Shown: positions 7,175 to 13,865, counted from the first letter of the stretch. The stretch is 13,942 nt of DNA from an uncultured Clostridia bacterium (GCA_934633695.1 CAKTYT010000022.1:1-13942), one strand, 5' to 3'. Program-made: numbers and translations. Notes: a model not told the origin generated them from the sequence alone.

Positions 7175-7497
7175 CTAAAAGACAGGAAATGGAAATCGTT
7201 CTTAAAGAGCTGAGCCCCTTCATGAACGAATTTGGGCAGCTGACTGCCCTACCCGCAAGGTTCAAAAAGCGTTTGTACTTTTTTTACTACCTCTCAAAGA
7301 AATTTGAACACGGTGTGGATTACACTGAATCAGAAGTAAACAGGATAATCAACGATGCCACAGTATTTGATGACCCTGCAACGATCCGCCGTGAGCTTTA
7401 TAACCTGCACCTTATCAATCGTACGCCGGATTGCAGTAAATACTGGAAGGCAGAGGATATTCCGCCGCTCACAGAATTTATGACCATGCACATTTAA
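7171..7497 (+). CDS. DUF2087 domain protein, possible small regulator
   Basis: This 108-residue protein is essentially a stand-alone DUF2087 domain. The N-terminal half has the basic, aromatic stretch LPARFKKRLYFFYYLSKKF (27-45). The hallmark segments are YTESEVNRII (51-60) and DPATIRRELYNLHLINR (68-84), ending in a KYW motif (90-92). In other proteins DUF2087 often follows a helix-turn-helix domain in transcription regulators. Here there is no separate DNA-binding domain, but the RRELYNLHLINR helix and basic character would suit nucleic-acid contact. It starts inside the fucosidase stop codon (ATGA, 7171-7174) and is the last gene of the operon, followed by the terminator at 7641-7681. A role as feedback regulator of the operon is possible but unproven. 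Confidence 0.8.
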   Translation: MTKRQEMEIVLKELSPFMNEFGQLTALPARFKKRLYFFYYLSKKFEHGVDYTESEVNRIINDATVFDDPATIRRELYNLHLINRTPDCSKYWKAEDIPPLTEFMTMHI

Positions 7498-7640
7498 CCA
7501 TGCCTTGGAAGAATGTGCGGAGCTTCACCTGAAAAGTCGGAAAAATGTGCGAAAATTCCACCGTTATTCTCAGAAAAACGTGTTATGCCGTTATCAGACC
7601 CTGAAGGTGAAAGCCCGGCAGCTGCTTTAAAGGTAAAAAT

Positions 7641-7681
7641 GAAGGGAGAGTCGGCATTGCCGACCTCCCTTCGTTTTTTTT
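7641..7681 (+). terminator. Strong rho-independent terminator of the central operon, possibly bidirectional
   Basis: GAAGGGAG (7641-7648) pairs with CTCCCTTC (7665-7672), and GTCGGC (7650-7655) with GCCGAC (7659-7664) around a three-base loop. A single bulged A lies at 7649. Eight T follow from 7674. It lies about 140 bases after the DUF2087 stop and abuts the end of the convergent MATE remnant; on the other strand a shorter T-rich tract (ATTTTTACC) could terminate that transcript. I see no gene in 7498-7640. Confidence 0.9.
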
Positions 7682-8145
7682 ATTTTGCCTCCATTTTCCA
7701 CAGCCGCAGCTGCCTTCGGTAGAGGAGGAGTCCGATAAGTCCGGCAATTGCCTCCGAAATGGGGAAGGCGAGCCAAACATAGTTGACGCCGAGCTCAGAA
7801 AACAAGCGAAAAAGCGGTATAAGCAGAAAAATTTGTCTCGTCAGCGACAGCAGCAGACTCCTGCCGCCGCTTTCGCTTTCGCATTTTCGCCGAGGGCAAA
7901 TTTCCTTGCCATATATGTATTGACGCCTACACCTGTGCCAACGGCAAGTGCGACAATGATGAGCTGGATAGGGTAAATGACTGTGACGGCGGTGAGGGCA
8001 TCGTTTGAGTATTTGCCGACAAAAAGCTGTCAACAATGTTGTAGAGTGCCTGTATGAGCTGGGCGAGCATGACGGGCGGAGCAACCTTGAGCAGGAGCTT
8101 GCCTATGCTGCCCGTGCCGAAAACGTTTTCAGTCGAATCGTTCAT
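7680..8145 (-). pseudogene. MATE-family efflux transporter, frameshifted and internally deleted
   Basis: The remnant is 466 bases, against about 1,350 for an intact MATE gene. Three minus-strand frames are needed to read it. Residues from 8145 begin MNDSTENVFGTGSIGKLLL and run through APPVMLAQLIQALYNIVDS, the MATE first helix. At the TTTTT run (8025-8021) one base appears lost; the next frame continues as VGKYSNDALTAVTVIYP and VALAVGTGVGVNTYMARKF. At about 7860-7870 a second break joins directly to the last transmembrane region (RSLLLSLTRQIFLLIP, then ELGVNYVWLAFPISEA), ending at 7680. About 290 residues in between are absent. The junction GGCGGCAGG reads acceptably in both flanking frames, suggesting deletion between short matching sequences. 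Its ATG overlaps the MarR stop by four bases. It cannot encode a working pump. Confidence 0.9.
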
Positions 8146-8594
8146 AGCTCACTTCGACCTTCTTCCATGAATTTTCCGAGGGCAAGAGTGTATTCGGCAA
8201 GCAGTTGATTGACCTCCTCCAGCTTTTCACTGCCGAACGACTGCAATGCCGCTTCCTCTGCAATGGCGAGCGAGTCCATGAGCGGCTGATAAACGGCTTT
8301 CCCTGCTTCTGTCAGCACAAAGGCCTTTTCCTTTCCGCAGCTGTATTCCCTTGAAAGACGGATGAGATCCTTTTCACGCATTGCAGTGATAACGTTGTGA
8401 ATGGTCTGCCGCGGAAGCAGGTAGTTGCCGCAGATGAGCTTCTGTGTACAGAAGCCGCACTCGCGTATGGTGTAAAGCACGAGCATTTCGTTGTAGCCGA
8501 TACCGTTCATTGCACACCACCTTGCGTATGTGCCGCGGTATTGTATGACTGAACGGTTTGTGTCGCACAGTATTCGTTGTGTTTTGAAGTCCAT
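8142..8594 (-). CDS. MarR-family transcriptional regulator
   Basis: The 150-residue length is standard for MarR dimers. An N-terminal helical dimerisation region is followed by a winged helix: helix phrases YNEMLVLYTIRECG (34-47), the recognition helix LLPRQTIHNVITAMREK (59-75), and the wing LSREYSCGKEKAFVLTEAGKAV (80-101). A C-terminal helix pair (EEAALQSFGSEKLEEVNQLL) completes the dimer surface. It has five Cys, three near the DNA-binding domain, which is noteworthy because some MarR proteins sense oxidants through Cys. GGAGG at 8601-8605 fixes the start. Its stop overlaps the MATE start (ATGA), the usual arrangement of a drug-responsive repressor and its pump, but the pump is now broken. 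It probably represses itself through the palindrome at 8618-8629. Confidence 0.9.
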   Translation of the reverse strand: MDFKTQRILCDTNRSVIQYRGTYARWCAMNGIGYNEMLVLYTIRECGFCTQKLICGNYLLPRQTIHNVITAMREKDLIRLSREYSCGKEKAFVLTEAGKAVYQPLMDSLAIAEEAALQSFGSEKLEEVNQLLAEYTLALGKFMEEGRSEL

Positions 8595-8617
8595 TTCATT
8601 CCTCCGTACTGATTCAA

Positions 8618-8629
8618 TCCCATATGGGA
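8618..8629. promoter_or_regulatory. Perfect 12-base palindrome, likely MarR operator
   Basis: TCCCATATGGGA is a perfect inverted repeat. After one mismatched pair it extends by two more pairs (CA on the left at 8615-8616, TG on the right at 8631-8632). It begins about eight bases beyond the -10 of the MarR promoter, across the expected transcription start, and 13 bases before the GGAGG is complete. Position and symmetry suit autorepression by the downstream MarR protein. The binding itself is inferred. Confidence 0.65.
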
Positions 8630-8636
8630 CTGAGCA

Positions 8637-8665
8637 AGTTTAGCACTTGGAGAAATAAATGTCAA
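8637..8665 (-). promoter_or_regulatory. Sigma-A promoter of the MarR gene
   Basis: On the minus strand TTGACA (8665-8660), a 17-base spacer and TAAACT (8642-8637). A short inverted repeat (TTTTCC/GGAAAA, 8669-8683) lies between this promoter and the stop of the upstream GNAT gene, but it has no T tract in the right place to be a terminator, so read-through from the GNAT gene is possible. Confidence 0.8.
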
Positions 8666-8687
8666 CTTTTTTCCGCAGGAAAATATT

Positions 8688-9257
8688 TTATTCGTGTGTG
8701 TCCTGCGTATTGTCCGCCTGAGAGCGGAGCGAACGCCATTTTTCCCTTGTGATTGCATAGGCGACGGAAACTTCGCCTTCTGCATCGGTAAATTCATCAA
8801 CCTGTTCCATTCCGCTTGCTGCCGCACAGGAACGCGAAGCGATATTTTCAGCCTTCATATAAGAATAAAGCTTGTTGAACGGTGTGTTTTCAAAGGCCCA
8901 GTTGCGGCAGGCGATCGCAGCTTCGCTTCCAAAGCCGTTTCGCCACAGACGCTTCAGTATGTGATAACCGATTTCCGGTCTGATGACGCCGTTGATGACC
9001 TGCATTGAAAGTCCGCAGTCACCGATGAATTCGCCGGTTTCCTTTAGTATCACTGCAAATAGCCCGAAACCATAGGTGTTGTAGCGTTCAATATTTACAT
9101 TTATCCAGTTTCTGACACGTCCCTCATCGAAAGTGTATGGATAGTGCTTCGACATATCCGAATATGCAAGTACGGCGTACAAATCATTAAAATCTTCAGC
9201 CGTCATTTGACGAAGGAGCAGACGCTCAGTCTCAATTACAAAGTCTGCATTGGTCAC
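8688..9257 (-). CDS. GNAT-family N-acetyltransferase (RimJ/RimL type)
   Basis: This 189-residue protein transfers an acetyl group from acetyl-CoA to an amino group; the substrate is unknown. It opens with the family's IETERLLLRQMTAEDFNDLY (8-27), has GEFIGDCGLSM (75-85), the acetyl-CoA loop LWRNGFGSEA (104-113) and the C-terminal KLYSYMKAENIASRSCAAASGM (129-150). The segment SRSCAAASGM differs from the usual S-x-R-V-x-E-K-x-G-M, losing charged residues near the active site. The start is GTG at 9257, seven bases after GGAGG (about 9265-9269). An in-frame ATG at 9359 would place the promoter (9312-9340) inside the coding region, so it is rejected. It is divergent from the vWA gene and upstream of MarR on the same strand. 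Confidence 0.87.
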   Translation of the reverse strand: MTNADFVIETERLLLRQMTAEDFNDLYAVLAYSDMSKHYPYTFDEGRVRNWINVNIERYNTYGFGLFAVILKETGEFIGDCGLSMQVINGVIRPEIGYHILKRLWRNGFGSEAAIACRNWAFENTPFNKLYSYMKAENIASRSCAAASGMEQVDEFTDAEGEVSVAYAITREKWRSLRSQADNTQDTHE

Positions 9258-9311
9258 AAAAAAACCTCCGTTACGCTGATCTCTTGTCCAGTTTTTCATG
9301 AACATGAGCTG

Positions 9312-9340
9312 ATTATAATAGTTTTTTTGCCGTATGTCAA
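9312..9340 (-). promoter_or_regulatory. Consensus sigma-A promoter of the GNAT gene
   Basis: On the minus strand TTGACA (9340-9335), 17-base spacer with a run of seven A, and TATAAT (9317-9312). Both hexamers are perfect. The expected start near 9305 leaves about 48 bases of leader before the GTG at 9257, which supports that start. Confidence 0.9.
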
Positions 9341-9363
9341 GTTCATTTGTCGCCTGCAATGCG

Positions 9364-9392
9364 ACCTTACTGTGGAATGAAACGGCTATAAT
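9364..9392 (+). promoter_or_regulatory. Probable promoter of the vWA gene, weak -35
   Basis: A perfect TATAAT lies at 9387-9392. The hexamer 17 bases upstream (ACCTTA, 9364-9369) is a poor -35, so the promoter may need an activator. It is back to back with the GNAT promoter, about 25 bases away. Confidence 0.5.
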
Positions 9393-9448
9393 ACGGACAG
9401 CGGCTGAGGGATGACCGAAGCTGAAAAGAGAAAGGCAGGATTAAATCT

Positions 9449-10099
9449 ATGAAAAACAATATTACTGAATGCGTTTTTATTCTCGACAAGAGCGGTTCAA
9501 TGTGCGGGCTTGAGGCAGATACAATAGGCGGATTCAACTCAATGCTCAAGCAGCAGAAGCAGAAGACCGAGCAGGGAAGGGCCCTTGTGACCACGATTAT
9601 GTTCAGCAGCGAAAGCAGTATCGTACATGACCGCATGGATATTGACAATGTTCCGTTTCTAACTGAAAAGGATTACCGCGTCGGCGGCTGTACTGCTCTG
9701 CTCGATGCAATTGGCAAGGCAATCTGCCATATCGAAAGCATTCACAAGTATGCAAGAGCGGAGGATGTGCCGGACAGCACGCTGTTCGTCATTACAACTG
9801 ACGGTATGGAAAATGCCAGCAAAGAGTTCACTGCGGAAAGACTGAGGAAGCTCATTGAGAAAAAGAAGGAATGCGGTTGGGAGTTCCTCTTTCTCGGAGC
9901 GAATATCGATGCAGTCGGCACTGCAAAGCAGTTTGGGATAAGTGAGGATCGTTCCGTGAACTTCATCTGCGACAGCAAGGGTACGGCCCTCAATTATGCC
10001 GTGCTTAATGATGCCGTCGCAAGCGTTCGCTGCTCAAAAAAGGTAGACGCCAACTGGAAAAAGCGTATTGAGCAGGATTTTTCGAGCAGAAAAAAATGA
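9449..10099 (+). CDS. Von Willebrand factor type A domain protein with intact MIDAS
   Basis: The 216-residue protein is a single vWA domain. The metal-ion-dependent adhesion site is complete: DKSGS at residues 13-17, Thr82 in GGCTALLDAIG, and Asp118 in ITTDGMENAS. It has no signal peptide or membrane segment, so it is probably cytoplasmic. The second half adds a Lys-rich helix (RLRKLIEKKKECGWEFLFLGANIDAVGTAKQFGI, residues about 131-164) and ends in a basic tail. Cytoplasmic vWA proteins usually organise multi-protein assemblies, often with AAA+ ATPases or tellurium-resistance (Ter) proteins; none is present here. AAAGGCAGGA (about 9431-9440) is a modest ribosome site. It appears to be a single-gene unit; the next gene has its own promoter. 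Confidence 0.87.
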   Translation: MKNNITECVFILDKSGSMCGLEADTIGGFNSMLKQQKQKTEQGRALVTTIMFSSESSIVHDRMDIDNVPFLTEKDYRVGGCTALLDAIGKAICHIESIHKYARAEDVPDSTLFVITTDGMENASKEFTAERLRKLIEKKKECGWEFLFLGANIDAVGTAKQFGISEDRSVNFICDSKGTALNYAVLNDAVASVRCSKKVDANWKKRIEQDFSSRKK

Positions 10100-10121
10100 T
10101 TCTGAAAAAAGGCAGCGGGAC

Positions 10122-10150
10122 TTGTTTCTTCATCGGGTTCGTGTTACCAT
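10122..10150 (+). promoter_or_regulatory. Probable promoter of the ROK-nagA pair
   Basis: TTGTTT (10122-10127), 17-base spacer and TACCAT (10145-10150), between the vWA stop and the ribosome site AAGGAG at 10162-10167. The leader would be short, near 20 bases. The hexamers are moderate matches only. Confidence 0.5.
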
Positions 10151-10174
10151 ACTCAAAAAACAAGGAGATGAAAA

Positions 10175-11572
10175 ATGATTCACGGACTCGATGTCAGGTT
10201 GGTAAATGTCCCGCCGCTCGATGCGGAATTCATTCCGCTTTGGCAATTCAACAGGGCATTTACCGATTCGGTCATTAACAATTCAGAGAAGGTCCCCGTG
10301 ACCATAGCCGTTGAGCGGTCGGCAGGGCAGGTTCACGTTCATAAAACCTTCATCCATGGCACGGAAAAAATGCGGCCTGCGGACAGGTTTTTTCTGAATC
10401 GTCTGGTAAAAACGATCCTTTGGATGCGTGGCGGATACAAAGTATACGTTAATGGCAGTATTGAAGCATACGAATGGTTAAAGGAAGACTTCTCGCCGAA
10501 CGGCTGTCAGGCATTTGATAGTAATTATTTCGAAAATGTCTATTCCGCACCGTTTGAGGTGGTGTATACTGACAGTGTACCGAATGAAAACGAAGGCAGT
10601 GCATTGTCCATCGGCGGACATCTTGACGGCTGCCGAATCGGGTTTGATGCAGGTGCAAGCGACAGAAAGGTTTCTGCCGTTGTTGACGGCACGTGCGTTT
10701 ATGATGAAGAAGTCGTCTGGTTTCCGAAGCTGAATGCCGACCCGAAATACCATTATGATAACATTGTTGAGGCATTCAAAACGGCTGCCTCGCATATGCC
10801 GAGGGTCGATGCGGTAGGGATCTCTTCGGCAGGGATTTATATTGACAACAAGACTGTCAGTGCCTCTCTCTTCCTGAAAGTGCCTAAGCAGGCATTCGAT
10901 GAAACGGTGCGTACAATTTACGGAACCGCCGTAAGGAATTGCTTTGGGGATGTGCCGTTTTCCGTTGTCAACGATGGTGATGTTTCGGCCTTGGCCGGCA
11001 GCATGAGTCTCGGTGAAAACAACGTTTTGGGTATTTCAATGGGGACGAGCGAGGCGGCAGGCTTTGTCAATACAGATGGTAAAATTACCGGGTGGCTGAA
11101 TGAATTGGCATTTGTTCCCGTGGACGCCTTTTTTGGTGCGATGCGTGACGAGTGGAGCGGTGATTTCGGATGCGGTGTCAAGTATTTTTCGCAGGATGCG
11201 GTCATTAAGCTTGCTCCACGTGCCGGAATCGAGCTCCCGTCCGAAATCTCACTTGCCGAAAAGCTGAAATTTGTGCAGCTGCTCATGGAGCGGGGCGACG
11301 AGAAGACCGGATTGATTTATAAAACAATCGGCTCCTACCTCGGTCACACACTGCCATACTATTACGACCTCTATGGCTGTACTTCCGTCTTACTCCTTGG
11401 CAGAGTGATGTCGGGCAGGGGTGGGGATTTGATCCTCGAGGAGGCTGAGCGTGTGCTTGCGGATGAATATCCGCAATACGCTGAAAAAATGACATTGACG
11501 CTCCCAAATGAGAAATTCCGCAGGCTTGGTCAATCCGCAGCGGCGGCAAGCCTTCCCGAACGGAGGAAATAG
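10175..11572 (+). CDS. Atypical ROK-family sugar kinase with N-terminal extension
   Basis: The 465-residue protein is far longer than the usual ROK kinase (about 300). Residues 1-150 form an extra domain I do not recognise (contains LVKTILWMRGGYKVYVNG, 77-94). The ASKHA kinase core follows: phosphate-1 loop IGFDAGASDRK (155-165), VDAVGISSAGIY (211-222), VVNDGDVSALAG (265-275) with probable catalytic base Asp267, phosphate-2 loop ISMGTSEAAGF (287-297), and adenosine-site LLLGRVMSGRGG (406-417). In ordinary ROK kinases the sugar-binding E-x-G-H and a C-x-C-G-x-x-G-C zinc site follow; here they read NELAF (309-313) and FGCGVKYFSQ (331-340), so Glu310 is kept but the zinc ligands are mostly lost. 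The gene ends 1 base before nagA, suggesting an N-acetylhexosamine substrate such as GlcNAc. Kinase assignment is probable, substrate inferred. AAGGAG at 10162-10167 fixes the start. Confidence 0.8.
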   Translation: MIHGLDVRLVNVPPLDAEFIPLWQFNRAFTDSVINNSEKVPVTIAVERSAGQVHVHKTFIHGTEKMRPADRFFLNRLVKTILWMRGGYKVYVNGSIEAYEWLKEDFSPNGCQAFDSNYFENVYSAPFEVVYTDSVPNENEGSALSIGGHLDGCRIGFDAGASDRKVSAVVDGTCVYDEEVVWFPKLNADPKYHYDNIVEAFKTAASHMPRVDAVGISSAGIYIDNKTVSASLFLKVPKQAFDETVRTIYGTAVRNCFGDVPFSVVNDGDVSALAGSMSLGENNVLGISMGTSEAAGFVNTDGKITGWLNELAFVPVDAFFGAMRDEWSGDFGCGVKYFSQDAVIKLAPRAGIELPSEISLAEKLKFVQLLMERGDEKTGLIYKTIGSYLGHTLPYYYDLYGCTSVLLLGRVMSGRGGDLILEEAERVLADEYPQYAEKMTLTLPNEKFRRLGQSAAAASLPERRK

Positions 11573-11573
11573 C

Positions 11574-12713
11574 ATGATCATCCGCAATGCGAAGGTGTTT
11601 CTTGACGGAAAATTCGTTAAGACTGATGTAACGTTCGACAGAATCGTAACGCATATCGGTGAAGCAGCGTCCGCAGGTGCAGGTTTCGACGCCGAGGGTC
11701 TTTTCCTCATACCGGGTCTGGTCGATATCCACAGTCACGGGGCGGTGGGGGAGGATGCAGGCGACGGAAGCGTAAAGGGTCTTGAGGCAATGTCTCGCTT
11801 TTATGCAAAGGGCGGTGTTACTTCGTGGTGTCCGACAACCATGACCGTTCCCGAAGCCGAAATTCTCAGTTCTATTGATGCGGTTAATCACTTTGTACGA
11901 CCGGCTGACGGAGCAAGGCTCGCCGGCATCAACCTTGAGGGTCCGTTCCTCTGTTATGAAAAGAGGGGGGCTCAGGCGGCGGAGAATCTCAGACTTCCGG
12001 ATATACGCCTGTTTGATAATTTTTTTACTGCCGCAAACGGAAAAATCAAGCTCGTGTCAGTAGCCTGCGAGAAAAACGGTGCAATGGAATTCATAAGTGC
12101 CGTTTCAAAAAAAAGCAATGTGTCACTTGGTCACAGCATTGCAGATTATGAAACGTCCATGAAAGCATTTGCGAGCGGTGCGAACCATGTGACGCATATT
12201 TTTAACGGAATGTCTCCGTTTGCCCACCGCGAACCGGGTATTATCGGTGCGGCCTTCGATGCAAACAGGCTCTCTGATGCTGCTCCGGTCTCGGTTGAAA
12301 TCATCTGCGATGGTTTGCATATTCACCCTTCGGTCGTGCGTGCATGCTTCAAGCTGTTTGGCAGGAACATGGTGCTGATTTCCGACTCTCTCCGCTGTAC
12401 GGGTATGCCCGATGGGGAGTACACCCTCGGCGGTCAGCCGATAACGATGTCAAACGGACGGGCGACCCTCAGTGGTACGCAGACGCTCGCAGGGTCTTCA
12501 ATTCACCTGATGGAAGCTGTGCGGAGGGCGGTCAGCTTTGGTATTCCGCTTGAGCAGGCGGTGTATGCAGCTTCGACTGCCCCCGCAAAGAGTATCGGCA
12601 TTGCGGCAGGACGGATCTGCACGGGTGAAAACGCTGACCTCGTTCTGATTGACAGCAGCATTAACGTCGTCAAGGTCTTTATTGACGGACAGGAAATTTT
12701 GGCAGACAATTAA
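11574..12713 (+). CDS. nagA: N-acetylglucosamine-6-phosphate deacetylase
   Basis: NagA hydrolyses N-acetylglucosamine-6-phosphate to glucosamine-6-phosphate and acetate in the cytoplasm, feeding amino sugars to glycolysis or wall synthesis. The 379-residue length is normal. All hallmark residues are visible: IPGLVDIHSHGA (His53, His55), NLEGPFL (Glu122), LGHSIADY (His187), THIFNGMSP (His208), ICDGLHIHP (His249, His251) and catalytic Asp271 in LISDSLRCTGMPDG. The start is ATG at 11574, seven bases after GGAGGA (11562-11567) and 1 base past the ROK stop; a longer in-frame reading from 11508 lies within the ROK gene and lacks a ribosome site. No nagB or transporter is in the window. The function is confident; the order ROK kinase then NagA fits phosphorylation followed by deacetylation. 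Confidence 0.95.
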   Translation: MIIRNAKVFLDGKFVKTDVTFDRIVTHIGEAASAGAGFDAEGLFLIPGLVDIHSHGAVGEDAGDGSVKGLEAMSRFYAKGGVTSWCPTTMTVPEAEILSSIDAVNHFVRPADGARLAGINLEGPFLCYEKRGAQAAENLRLPDIRLFDNFFTAANGKIKLVSVACEKNGAMEFISAVSKKSNVSLGHSIADYETSMKAFASGANHVTHIFNGMSPFAHREPGIIGAAFDANRLSDAAPVSVEIICDGLHIHPSVVRACFKLFGRNMVLISDSLRCTGMPDGEYTLGGQPITMSNGRATLSGTQTLAGSSIHLMEAVRRAVSFGIPLEQAVYAASTAPAKSIGIAAGRICTGENADLVLIDSSINVVKVFIDGQEILADN

Positions 12714-12739
12714 TCAACTGCATTCTGAACATAAGAAAG

Positions 12740-12761
12740 CCCGTGCCGATATTGGCACGGG
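12740..12761. terminator. Bidirectional terminator between nagA and the convergent flavoprotein gene
   Basis: CCCGTGCC (12740-12747) pairs with GGCACGGG (12754-12761) around a six-base loop. The plus-strand tail is TCAATTTTA and the minus-strand tail is CTTTCTTAT, both moderately T-rich. It lies 26 bases after the nagA stop and seven bases beyond the stop of the opposing gene, so it can serve both. Confidence 0.8.
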
Positions 12762-12767
12762 TCAATT

Positions 12768-13244
12768 TTATGATTCGTTGACGAGCTTACCGCTCATATG
12801 TTCCGGAACAAGCTCAAGGCAAAGCACTTTCGGCAGCGAATGTTCAAGCTCATGCTCGATATAGCTCTCATCGTCTGTAAATTTTCTTGCCAACTGTTCG
12901 CAAATCCACCTTGTTTTTTCAGCATCGGCAACAGGCTTTATCCTGCCAAATACGATGACGCTTTTGATGTTCAGGGCCCACTCGCCGTCCCTGCGGAAGC
13001 CGCTGTCCATCACACAATAGGAGGCTTTGTCGCAGCGTGAAATTGCTTCAATTTTGCTCCCTACTTTTGCCCCGTGAAAATAGAGACGACCATCCTCTTC
13101 GCAGTAAAAATGGTCAACCGGCAAGCCGTAGGGATAGCCGTTGCTCCCAATGAGTGAGAGAACGCCCCTCGGCTCATTCTTAAGCAATTGAATGCACTCG
13201 TCCGCACTCAACTGCTGCTTAAACCGCCGCATTTGGTCAAACAT
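12768..13244 (-). CDS. Pyridoxamine 5'-phosphate oxidase-like flavoprotein
   Basis: The 158-residue protein belongs to the split-barrel PNPOx-like family, small FMN- or F420-binding proteins that often act as reductases or heme-handling proteins. Visible landmarks are the N-terminal LSADECIQLLKNEPRGVLSLIGSNGYPYGLPVDHFY (12-47), the strand GRLYFHGAKVGSKIEAI (52-68) that usually contacts the cofactor phosphate, CDKASYCVMDSG (71-82), and WALNIKSVIVFGRI. The start at 13244 follows GAGG eight bases upstream; a longer in-frame reading to 13319 runs into the flavodoxin coding sequence and is not preferred. The flavodoxin gene ends 31 bases upstream with no terminator between them, so they form an operon. 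The precise reaction is unknown. Confidence 0.88.
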   Translation of the reverse strand: MFDQMRRFKQQLSADECIQLLKNEPRGVLSLIGSNGYPYGLPVDHFYCEEDGRLYFHGAKVGSKIEAISRCDKASYCVMDSGFRRDGEWALNIKSVIVFGRIKPVADAEKTRWICEQLARKFTDDESYIEHELEHSLPKVLCLELVPEHMSGKLVNES

Positions 13245-13275
13245 ACCGTTTTCCTCAACGATTGCGGGAGCAATG

Positions 13276-13755
13276 TCAGCGGCAAAAGCCCTTTGCCCAG
13301 TCGGCGAGCTGATCTTCACTCACACCGGAGGGGAAAACCCTGCCCTGGGCGAGGTTCGCTCCATTGCAGCTCGGGCAAAGGGCTTCGTTCGTCTTGCCCA
13401 TACCGCTTCCGCCGGAGGTTGCAAACGGCACAACGGTTTTTCCGCTCATGTCGTATGCTTCAAGGAAGCTGTTTATGATGTGCGGAGCAACATACCACCA
13501 TATGGGAAAACCGATAAATACGGTATCATAGTCATCCGTGTCAATTTTTACGGGTGCGAATGTCGGACGTGAAGCAGGGTCCTTCATTTCGATCGAACTG
13601 CGGGATGAAGCGTTTGTCCAGTCGAGGTCGGCCTTGGAGTAAAGCTCAGTGGGCTGTATCTCGACGATATCCGCATGAATCCCGTCAGCAAGCCTTTTTG
13701 CAACCGCACGGGTCACACCGCTTGCAGAGAAAAAAGCAACAAGTTTCTTACGCAT
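13276..13755 (-). CDS. Flavodoxin-family protein
   Basis: The 159-residue protein is a flavodoxin-like electron carrier or FMN-dependent reductase. It opens MRKKLVAFFSASGVTRAVAKRLA, where SASGVT (10-15) forms the FMN phosphate loop. YDTVFIGFPIWWYVAPHIINSFLE (76-99) and VVPFATSGGSGMGKT (108-122) supply the two flavin-ring loops, as in the clostridial short flavodoxins. It has two Cys in CPSC (127-130), an uncommon pair near the C-terminus. The ATG at 13755 follows AAAGGAAG at eight bases; a longer in-frame reading to 13842 would overlap the promoter and is rejected. It is the first gene of a two-gene operon with the PNPOx-like protein, suggesting a small redox pathway. Confidence 0.92.
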   Translation of the reverse strand: MRKKLVAFFSASGVTRAVAKRLADGIHADIVEIQPTELYSKADLDWTNASSRSSIEMKDPASRPTFAPVKIDTDDYDTVFIGFPIWWYVAPHIINSFLEAYDMSGKTVVPFATSGGSGMGKTNEALCPSCNGANLAQGRVFPSGVSEDQLADWAKGFCR

Positions 13756-13813
13756 AATAATTCTTCCTTTCGTTTTCTGTTCCAATCGTGCAATCTGCAT
13801 TCCTGTTGAATAC

Positions 13814-13842
13814 AGTATACCATACAAATTCCTCAAAAACAA
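13814..13842 (-). promoter_or_regulatory. Sigma-A promoter of the flavodoxin operon
   Basis: On the minus strand TTGTTT (13842-13837), 17-base spacer and TATACT (13819-13814). The expected start near 13807 gives a leader of about 50 bases before the ATG at 13755. Confidence 0.75.
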
Positions 13843-13865
13843 CTGTCGATTGAAAGAATGGGTAC

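Noticed and set aside
7513..7722. Plus-strand frame of 69 codons after the DUF2087 gene
   Set aside because: It runs through the terminator hairpin at 7641-7681, has no ribosome site and no family resemblance.
8669..8683. TTTTCC/GGAAAA inverted repeat after the GNAT gene considered as its terminator
   Set aside because: For minus-strand transcripts the T run precedes the stem instead of following it.
10096..10278. Plus-strand frame of 60 codons between vWA and ROK genes
   Set aside because: It overlaps the ROK start, promoter and ribosome site in another frame and has no ribosome site of its own.
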